Shown here one piece after another: positions 1 through 4,632 of a stretch of DNA of 9,716 bases. The notes beneath the pieces were generated by a model, which did no database searches, was not told the origin of the DNA, and saw only the letters and a list, made by a program, of their open reading frames with translations. Origin of the DNA: Clostridium sp. (GTDB lineage Bacteria; Bacillota; Clostridia; Clostridiales; Clostridiaceae). The stretch is from the NCBI GenBank assembly GCA_018372555.1, contig JAHAIU010000100.1, forward strand, positions 1 to 9,716. Reading direction: 5' to 3'. A program made the position numbers and the translations under genes. Within the stretch, counting starts at the first letter, position 1; each line of letters begins with the position of its first letter.

Positions 1-1
1 A

Positions 2-127
2 TTATCAATTATTCCAACATTAATATTTCTATTTAGTGGACTAATATCTTTAAATATTTTATTAATTATTACATCTGTACTATTTGGGATTGGTCATTTG
101 ATTATAAGTTATTATAATAATGTATAA
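2..127 (+). CDS. C-terminal end of a membrane protein (partial, 5' end outside window)
   Basis: The second forward frame is open from the left edge to a TAA at 125-127, giving the last 41 residues of a protein. They are almost entirely hydrophobic (it begins LSIIPTLIFLFSG and ends IISYYNNV), enough for one or two membrane-spanning helices with a short polar tail. The other forward frame tested hits a stop within 36 bases. A strong terminator hairpin about 50 bases downstream supports a gene ending here. No family can be named from this fragment. Confidence 0.6.
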   Translation, partial: LSIIPTLIFLFSGLISLNILLIITSVLFGIGHLIISYYNNV

Positions 128-174
128 ATGCTAATTTAAACTATCAATTATTAAAATATAAATTATAAAAATAT

Positions 175-220
175 TAAGCTATACAGGATAAAATTATCGA
201 TCTTGTATAGCTTATTTTAT
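175..220 (+). terminator. Rho-independent terminator after the upstream membrane-protein gene
   Basis: A 15-bp stem pairs 175-189 with 200-214 around a 10-nt loop, with one G-T wobble (G186/T203). It is followed by the T-rich tract TTTTAT. It sits 48 bases after the stop at 127 and is read on the + strand. It is nearly the same hairpin as the one after the uracil permease gene (2717-2762), including a compensatory pair change. Confidence 0.8.
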
Positions 221-314
221 ACATAAGAAGATTATTTAATATTTTCAAATTTGTAAATTCCATTATTAATTTGCTAAAGATAACTTTACTTACTGGAAAA
301 TTATATTAATTTTT

Positions 315-336
315 AAAACTTCGTAAGGAGTTTTTT
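315..336 (+). terminator. Small hairpin with GTAA tetraloop and T-run, orphan terminator or attenuator
   Basis: AAAACTTC (315-322) pairs with GGAGTTTT (327-334), with one T-G wobble, around GTAA, a GNRA-type tetraloop. The right arm runs into six T (331-336). This is the normal shape of a + strand intrinsic terminator. However, the upstream gene already has a terminator at 175-220 and no gene lies in between. It may end a short RNA or act as an attenuator in the leader of the gene at 448. Confidence 0.5.
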
Positions 337-337
337 C

Positions 338-370
338 ATAAATTTTTCAATCTTCATTATAAATTTTTCA
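338..370. repeat. 12-bp direct repeat, 21-bp period
   Basis: ATAAATTTTTCA occurs at 338-349 and again, unchanged, at 359-370. The spacing of 21 bases is two helical turns, so both copies would face the same side of the DNA, as in a dimeric operator. In such A+T-rich DNA it may also be chance. Confidence 0.4.
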
Positions 371-447
371 TTGTGTGATAGCACCTGTATTATTTATTTG
401 AGCTATTGAAATAATAATAGTAAATAAATTAATTAGAAGGTAGTTTT

Positions 448-1227
448 ATGGGTAAATCAGTTAGACGAGGTTATGTACTTACAGATGAAAAAGATTTTAA
501 GAATGAAAGCTTAAATAAGTTATATAAAGCATCAGAGGATTTATTATATCTTTTAAATAGAGGTTATAAACTTAAGGGAGCTTCAACATTTATAGGTAAT
601 CATTATCTTTTATCTGAAAGACAAAGGTTAGCCTTAGCAAGGGGGATTTCTAAAGATAATGACCTAATAATAAGGAAATCAAAGGAAGTAATTGATCTTA
701 AAAATATTAATGCAGTTTATATAGATGGATTTAATACTATAATAACTTTAGAAGTAGCTTTATCTAATTCGATAATTATAAAGTCTTTAGATGGTACTAT
801 TAGAGATTTAGCTGGATTAAGGGGAAGTTATTCAATTATAGATAAAACAGAAATTGCATTAAATTTAATAAAAGCATTTCTAGAAGAAAATAAAATCGAA
901 AAAGCTATATTTTACTTAGATAAGCCAGTTTCAAATTCAGGTAGATTAAAAATGAATATCTTGGATATATTTAAGGATTCAAAAGTAGAAATTGAGGTTG
1001 AAACTATAAATAATGTAGATAGTGTTTTAGAAGCTAAGGAAAATATAGTATCTAGTGATGCTATAATTTTAGATAATTGTATTAGTTGGATTAATTTAAA
1101 TAGATATATTATTGAAGAGAATATATTAGATGTTAATTGTATAGATTTTAGTAAATTAAATAAATTTAATTCTCTTTATCCAGATAAAATTGCTTTAGAA
1201 ACAATAGATGATTATAAAGTTCAATAA
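448..1227 (+). CDS. DUF434 / COG2454 family protein with PIN/NYN-like C-terminal half
   Basis: This 259-residue protein has no signal peptide or membrane segment, so it is probably cytoplasmic. The start is well supported: AGAAGG at 435-440 lies 7 bases before the ATG. Residues 1 to about 68 match my memory of the DUF434 domain, with a basic N-terminus (VRRGY) and the segment FIGNHYLLSERQRLALARG (48-66). The second part (about 85-230) corresponds to the domain usually paired with it, which I recall as DUF5616. It reads like a PIN/NYN nuclease fold: a strand ending in YIDGFNTI (D93, N96), then SLDG (D115), FYLD (D158) and SSDAIILD (D204, D209), each after a hydrophobic strand. The family has no established function that I know of, and nuclease activity is inference. 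It appears to be transcribed alone; the next gene has its own leader. After the stop, the same frame carries a short echo of the C-terminus. Confidence 0.85.
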   Translation: MGKSVRRGYVLTDEKDFKNESLNKLYKASEDLLYLLNRGYKLKGASTFIGNHYLLSERQRLALARGISKDNDLIIRKSKEVIDLKNINAVYIDGFNTIITLEVALSNSIIIKSLDGTIRDLAGLRGSYSIIDKTEIALNLIKAFLEENKIEKAIFYLDKPVSNSGRLKMNILDIFKDSKVEIEVETINNVDSVLEAKENIVSSDAIILDNCISWINLNRYIIEENILDVNCIDFSKLNKFNSLYPDKIALETIDDYKVQ

Positions 1228-1288
1228 TAGCTCATGTCATATGAAGAGTTAACCATTACTTTAGAAGCAATAGAAGATTGTAAAACAA
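1193..1288 (+). repeat. Imperfect in-frame direct repeat across the stop of the DUF434 gene
   Basis: CTTTAGAAACAATAGATG (from 1193) recurs as CTTTAGAAGCAATAGAAG (from 1259), and the similarity runs about 30 bases. The period is 66 bases, so both copies lie in the same reading frame, one before and one after the stop at 1225-1227. They translate as ALETIDDYK and TLEAIEDCK. It could be a decayed small duplication of the gene's 3' end, or chance. Confidence 0.4.
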
Positions 1289-1310
1289 CAAAAAATGTTG
1301 TTTTTTGTTG
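1282..1310 (+). terminator. Overlapping alternative hairpins after the DUF434 gene, weak terminator
   Basis: Two perfect but mutually exclusive stems can form. One pairs 1282-1290 with 1296-1304 (9 bp, loop AAAAA) and is followed by only two more T. The other pairs 1286-1295 with 1301-1310 (10 bp, loop TGTTG). Both are mostly A-T pairs, so termination of the gene ending at 1227 may be weak. No other terminator lies before the permease gene. Confidence 0.5.
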
Positions 1311-1355
1311 AAAAAGGTGCTATATTAAAAAAGATATATTTAAAAAACTTTTAAT

Positions 1356-1382
1356 TTAGTCCAGAGAGACTAAGAATGGGAG
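1356..1382 (+). promoter_or_regulatory. PyrR-binding-loop-like RNA hairpin overlapping the permease ribosome binding site
   Basis: AGTCCAGAGAGACT (1358-1371) closely matches the conserved PyrR-binding loop of Bacillus pyr leaders (AGTCCAGAGAGGCT as I remember it). TTAGTC (1356-1361) pairs with GACTAA (1368-1373), 6 bp, presenting the hexaloop CAGAGA. A purine-rich bulge and a weak lower stem, CTTTT (1348-1352) with GGGAG (1378-1382), could follow, and that lower stem would hide the Shine-Dalgarno sequence. There is no T-run terminator between this element and the gene. Control is therefore more likely translational than by attenuation: PyrR bound with uridine nucleotides would hold the site closed. 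The mechanism is inferred. Confidence 0.75.
1378..1382 (+). promoter_or_regulatory. Ribosome binding site that sets the permease start
   Basis: GGGAG lies 8 bases before the ATG at 1391. The upstream ATG at 1376 overlaps this site and has only the AGAGAG of the PyrR-type loop in front of it. The start at 1391 is therefore preferred. Confidence 0.65.
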
Positions 1383-1390
1383 ATAATATT

Positions 1391-2680
1391 ATGAAAAAAG
1401 AATTAGAAGACGAAGTATTAATGGTTGATGTTAACGAGAAGGTTCCAATGAAAAGAGCCATCCCATTAAGTATTCAACATCTATTTGCAATGTTTGGAGC
1501 ATCTATTTTAGTTCCTATCTTATTTAACATTGATCCAACAACAGTATTATTTTTTAATGGAATAGGTACATTGCTTTATGCCTTTATCACTAAAAAAGGT
1601 ATACCAGCTTATTTAGGATCAAGTTTTGCTTTTCTAGCACCAACATTCCTATTACTTGGTGAAGGATATAGTTTTCAAAGTGTACAAGGTGGATTTGTAA
1701 TTTCAGGTTTTGTTTTTTCAATAGTAGCAATTATTGTAGGTTTTACAGGTACAGGCTGGATTAACAAGTTATTCCCACCAGCAGCTATGGGAGCAATAGT
1801 AACTATAATAGGTTTAGAACTTGCTTCAAATGCAGCTGATATGGCAGGTTTCCCAGTTGGAGGTACAAATTCACCAGAATTAAATCCAACATGGGTAATA
1901 GTATCTATGGTTACACTTGGGACAGTTATACTATGTAATGTGCTACTTAGAGGATTCTTAAAGGTAATTCCTATATTAATAGGAGTTGTTGTAGGTTACA
2001 TAACAGCTTATGCTTTGGGACTTGTAGATTTTAGTGCTATAAATAATGCAGCATTCTTTACAGTTCCACAAATTAAATTAGCTAAATTTGAGATGACACC
2101 AATTTTAACTATACTCCCAGCTACTTTTGTAGTTGTAGCTGAGCATATAGGGCATTTAAAGGTTACTAGCAGTATAGTAGGTAGAGACTTAACTAAAGAG
2201 CCTGGGTTACATAGATCTCTTTTAGGAGATGGATTATCAACTATGGTTTCAGGTATGTTTGGATCAGTTCCAACTACTACTTATGGTGAAAACATAGGGG
2301 TTATGGCATTAACAAAGGTATATAGTGTTTATGTAATTTGTGGTGCTGGTTTAATTTCTATAGTACTTGGATTCTCAGGTAAGCTTTCAGCATTAATAAG
2401 CACAATACCAACTCCAGTAGTAGGAGGGGTTAGCTTATTACTATTTGGTACTATAGCAACATCAGGACTTAGAACTTTTATAGAAGAAAAGGTTGATTAT
2501 TCTAAGTCAAGAAACTTAATTCTTACATCAGTAATATTTATGGTTGGTTTAAGTGGAATTACTCTAAGTATAGGTGTTGTAGAATTAAAGGGTATGGGAC
2601 TAGCGGCTGTAGTTGGAATAGCTTTAAACTTAGCATTCCTTATCTTTGATAAGCTAGGAATAATGAACGAAGAAGCGTAA
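1391..2680 (+). CDS. uraA: Uracil permease (NCS2 / nucleobase:cation symporter-2 family)
   Basis: This 429-residue integral membrane protein imports uracil, probably with a proton, for pyrimidine salvage. The sequence is a series of hydrophobic segments consistent with the 14-helix NCS2 fold, and the length fits UraA/PyrP. The N-terminal SIQHLFAMFGA (H30) is the family's first-helix motif. E251 in AEHIGHL and E300 in TYGENIGVMALTKV are 49 residues apart, exactly as the substrate-binding E241 and E290 of E. coli UraA. The second segment also fits the NCS2 signature (E-N-x-G-x4-T-K). An in-frame ATG at 1376 would add five residues, but the ribosome binding site at 1378-1382 favours 1391. It is followed by its own terminator, so it looks monocistronic. 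The PyrR-type loop at its start supports uracil over xanthine or another purine as the substrate. Confidence 0.92.
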   Translation: MKKELEDEVLMVDVNEKVPMKRAIPLSIQHLFAMFGASILVPILFNIDPTTVLFFNGIGTLLYAFITKKGIPAYLGSSFAFLAPTFLLLGEGYSFQSVQGGFVISGFVFSIVAIIVGFTGTGWINKLFPPAAMGAIVTIIGLELASNAADMAGFPVGGTNSPELNPTWVIVSMVTLGTVILCNVLLRGFLKVIPILIGVVVGYITAYALGLVDFSAINNAAFFTVPQIKLAKFEMTPILTILPATFVVVAEHIGHLKVTSSIVGRDLTKEPGLHRSLLGDGLSTMVSGMFGSVPTTTYGENIGVMALTKVYSVYVICGAGLISIVLGFSGKLSALISTIPTPVVGGVSLLLFGTIATSGLRTFIEEKVDYSKSRNLILTSVIFMVGLSGITLSIGVVELKGMGLAAVVGIALNLAFLIFDKLGIMNEEA

Positions 2681-2716
2681 TAATTTAGAATTAATATTAT
2701 TAGCTATAAATAAACT

Positions 2717-2762
2717 ATAAGCTATATAGGATATTTTAATCTTATATAGCTTATTTTTTTAT
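2717..2762 (+). terminator. Rho-independent terminator of the uracil permease gene
   Basis: A 16-bp stem pairs 2717-2732 with 2739-2754 around a 6-nt loop, with one G-T wobble (G2729/T2742). It runs into a stretch of T (2754-2760). It lies 36 bases after the stop. Its sequence is nearly the same as the hairpin at 175-214: where that one has a C-G pair (184/205), this one has T-A (2727/2744). Confidence 0.88.
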
Positions 2763-2778
2763 ATTCTATAACTTTTTC

Positions 2779-2807
2779 TTGAAGACTTATAAATTCAGTA
2801 TTAAAAT
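2779..2807 (+). promoter_or_regulatory. Candidate sigma-A promoter for the FliB-like gene
   Basis: TTGAAG (2779-2784) and TAAAAT (2802-2807) are separated by 17 bases. They match the -35 and -10 consensus at 4 and 5 of 6 positions. The pair lies just after the permease terminator and 140 bases before the next start codon. A second possible pair is TTGTTA (2813-2818) with TATTAT (2835-2840). In DNA this rich in A+T, neither can be called firmly. Confidence 0.35.
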
Positions 2808-2860
2808 TAAGTTTGTTATATAAAATATAGTATTTATTATATCTTATTAACTCTTTTTAA

Positions 2861-2892
2861 TTAATAGTGTTAAATTAATAGTGTTAAATTAA
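2861..2892. repeat. 14-bp tandem repeat, two copies plus four bases
   Basis: TTAATAGTGTTAAA at 2861-2874 is repeated exactly at 2875-2888, followed by TTAA as the start of a third copy. It lies in the leader between the candidate promoter and the FliB-like gene. It looks like a recent slippage duplication and might change leader length between strains. Confidence 0.7.
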
Positions 2893-2947
2893 GATAACTA
2901 TTTAAGAAACATATAAATAAAACAAATTTAGTTGATGTGAGGATAAA

Positions 2948-4105
2948 ATGAAGATAAAAAAACCAGATTATTTCGATGAATTTAAATGTATAGCAGATAA
3001 ATGTGAGGATACTTGCTGTGCTGGATGGGGAATAGTAGTTGATGATATTTCTTACGAAAAATATCAGAAAGTAGAAGGTGACTTTGGAGATTATCTTAGG
3101 GAGAATATAATTGAGGATGAAGGAGACAATGTCTTTACTTTAAAGGGAGATAGATGTTCTTTCTTAAATGATGATAATTTATGTGATATATACAAGAACA
3201 TTGGAGAAGGTGGCCTATGCTATACTTGTAGACAATATCCACGTTACCTTGAGGAATTTGGATCTTTAAGGGAAATAGGACTATCATTATCTTGTCCTGA
3301 AGCTTGCAGAATAATTCTTAGGTCTTCAAAGAAAGGTAGCTTTGTTTTAGAGGAAAAAGATGAAGAGGTAACGGATTATAATGATATTAATCCTAATATA
3401 TATATTAATCTTATGCAATGTAGAAAAGTTGTCTTTGATATAATTCAGGATAGAAGTATAGATATAAATGTTAGATGTGCTATAATATTAAAATTTATTG
3501 ATGAGGTACAAGATAAAATTCATGGATTTGAGATTAATTCAATTAAGGACGTCAAGGATAAGTATATTGATAAAGAGTTAGTAAATAGTCTAATTAGTGA
3601 TTTGAAAGACTTCAATGGAAGAAATGATGAAAAATACAATAATGTAAAAGAATTTTTTGATATATTTATTAACTTAGAGCATATTAAGCCTAATGATATT
3701 TTAGGTCTTGAAAATGCAAAAAGATATTTTTGGAAAAGTGAAAATGATAAAGATATTTATATAGAAATTAACAATAAATTTAATGAGTATTATAAAGAAA
3801 AGTCTTATGAATTTGAGCAAATATTAGTTTACTATATTTATAGATACTTTATGAAATCTGTTTTTGATTATGATGTATTATCTAAGATAAAGTTTGCTAT
3901 AGTAAGTTATTTAATGATAAAAGAATTAGCTGTAGTTAGATATTTAGAAAATAAAGAATTTAGCTTTGAAGATATGGTAGACATAGCACATACATATTCT
4001 AAGGACATTGAACATTTAGAGGAAAATGTGGATACATTAGAAGAACTATTTGAAAGCAATGAAATATTTAACCTCTCAAATATAATAATTATCTTATTAA
4101 ATTAG
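2948..4105 (+). CDS. fliB: FliB-type lysine-N-methylase (flagellin lysine methylase family)
   Basis: This 385-residue protein is close in length to Salmonella FliB (about 400), which methylates lysine side chains of flagellin. GAGG at 2939-2942 lies 5 bases before the ATG. The N-terminus has the family's cysteine pattern: C14, C19, C23 and C24 (CEDTCCAGW), C70 and C79 (RCSFLNDDNLCDIY), C91 and C94 (GGLCYTCRQYPR), and C116 and C120 (LSCPEAC). These ten cysteines lie within 107 residues and fit the reported iron-sulfur cluster of FliB. The rest is a charged, mainly helical region without recognised motifs. There is no signal peptide. No flagellar gene lies within the window, so the substrate may be flagellin encoded elsewhere or another protein. 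The family call is firm; the substrate is not. Confidence 0.85.
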   Translation: MKIKKPDYFDEFKCIADKCEDTCCAGWGIVVDDISYEKYQKVEGDFGDYLRENIIEDEGDNVFTLKGDRCSFLNDDNLCDIYKNIGEGGLCYTCRQYPRYLEEFGSLREIGLSLSCPEACRIILRSSKKGSFVLEEKDEEVTDYNDINPNIYINLMQCRKVVFDIIQDRSIDINVRCAIILKFIDEVQDKIHGFEINSIKDVKDKYIDKELVNSLISDLKDFNGRNDEKYNNVKEFFDIFINLEHIKPNDILGLENAKRYFWKSENDKDIYIEINNKFNEYYKEKSYEFEQILVYYIYRYFMKSVFDYDVLSKIKFAIVSYLMIKELAVVRYLENKEFSFEDMVDIAHTYSKDIEHLEENVDTLEELFESNEIFNLSNIIIILLN

Positions 4106-4138
4106 TTTTTGTAATATAAAAATTAGAAATCTTAAACA

Positions 4139-4176
4139 TTAAAGGTTGGATAGAATATAAACTATCCAACCTTTAA
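4139..4176. terminator. Near-symmetric hairpin, possible bidirectional terminator
   Basis: A perfect 15-bp stem pairs 4139-4153 with 4162-4176 around an 8-nt loop. The A-rich left end and T-rich right end make it usable on either strand, although no long T-run follows on either side. It lies 33 bases after the FliB-like stop. It would also lie downstream of the minus-strand micro-ORF at 4346-4423. Confidence 0.7.
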
Positions 4177-4345
4177 ATAAAGTTAGATTTTCTAACGTTT
4201 AACAAAAATACTGATAATCTCAAAGTTTACATAAATTTATTGATATTTTAAAATAATTTTCTAAAGTTTATAGTAAATTATTTATAATTAATAAGTGTAG
4301 TATCTACTTTGCTAGATAAAATGAAAGCATGAGCAGTATATGCAC

Positions 4346-4423
4346 TTAAGCTACTAAATAATAAAAAATGTTAGATAAAAGTAATGATGCTGTTGCCATT
4401 TTTATAATTTTTTTCTTTAACAT
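4346..4423 (-). CDS. Minus-strand micro-ORF, 25-residue signal-peptide-like or membrane peptide
   Basis: Read on the minus strand, the ATG at 4423-4421 is preceded by AAAGGAGAG, as strong a ribosome binding site as any in the window. The ORF encodes 25 residues: a basic start (MLKKKIIKM), then a hydrophobic segment (ATASLLLSNIFYYLVA), then TAA. This is a signal-peptide or single-helix pattern. One base inserted just before the stop would continue into SAYTAHAFIL, with an AHA that looks like a signal peptidase site, and end at 4278, giving about 48 residues. It may therefore be a frameshifted remnant of a secreted peptide, or an intact small membrane peptide. No family is recognised. Confidence 0.4.
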   Translation of the reverse strand: MLKKKIIKMATASLLLSNIFYYLVA

Positions 4424-4450
4424 ATCAATCTCTCCTTTTAATTTCTAAAA

Positions 4451-4474
4451 TTACCAGTTAGATTCATACTGTAA
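4451..4474. promoter_or_regulatory. Imperfect inverted repeat between divergent starts, possible operator
   Basis: TTACCAGT (4451-4458) and ACTGTAA (4468-4474) are inverted copies except for one extra C. They lie between the minus-strand micro-ORF (start 4423) and the hyaluronidase gene (start 4633). The halves loosely recall the CAGTT-type boxes of LytTR regulators such as AgrA/VirR, but they do not match the VirR-box consensus as I remember it. No regulator can be assigned. Confidence 0.25.
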
Positions 4475-4614
4475 GACGAATGAAATATATTTGTCTAGTT
4501 CTTGTATTGTAATAGTGATATTGTGCACTAATAGCAATGTTTTTACATAATATGGATAAGATCTAGCTTTATGTTATGCTTTATAGTGATAGTTTCATAT
4601 ATAAATATATTAAG

Positions 4615-4621
4615 AAAGGAG
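4615..4621 (+). promoter_or_regulatory. Ribosome binding site that sets the hyaluronidase start
   Basis: AAAGGAG lies 11 bases before the ATG at 4633. The in-frame ATG at 4576 has no such site, and its extra 19 residues would precede a normal signal peptide. The gene is therefore started at 4633. Confidence 0.75.
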
Positions 4622-4632
4622 AGTATAAATTT

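Larger units (their letters stand above)
221..447. other. Gene-free leader region upstream of the DUF434 gene
   Basis: No open frame with a ribosome binding site was found here on either strand. The stretch holds a small terminator-like hairpin (315-336), a 12-bp direct repeat (338-349 and 359-370) and AT-only inverted repeats (for example 388-395 with 409-416). It probably contains the promoter of the gene at 448, but it is so A+T-rich that no -35/-10 pair stands out. Confidence 0.5.
4177..4632. other. Intergenic region upstream of the hyaluronidase gene
   Basis: No long gene lies here. It contains a small hairpin GTTAGA/TCTAAC (4182-4187 with 4191-4196), a minus-strand micro-ORF (4346-4423), an imperfect inverted repeat (4451-4474) and the leader of the gene at 4633. 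Possible -10 boxes for that gene are CATAAT (4546-4551) and TATAGT (4582-4587), but neither has a convincing -35 at normal spacing. Confidence 0.5.

Noticed and set aside
1308..1340. Promoter TTGAAA (1308-1313) with TATATT (1335-1340) for the permease gene
   Set aside because: The spacing is 21 bases, outside the usual 16-18, and A+T-rich DNA gives such boxes by chance.
1376..1390. ATG at 1376 as the permease start
   Set aside because: It overlaps the GGGAG that serves the ATG at 1391, and it lies on the 3' side of the PyrR-type hairpin. It would add only five residues.
4576..4632. Earlier ATG at 4576 as the hyaluronidase start
   Set aside because: It has no ribosome binding site and would put 19 residues before an ordinary signal peptide. 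AAAGGAG before 4633 fits better.
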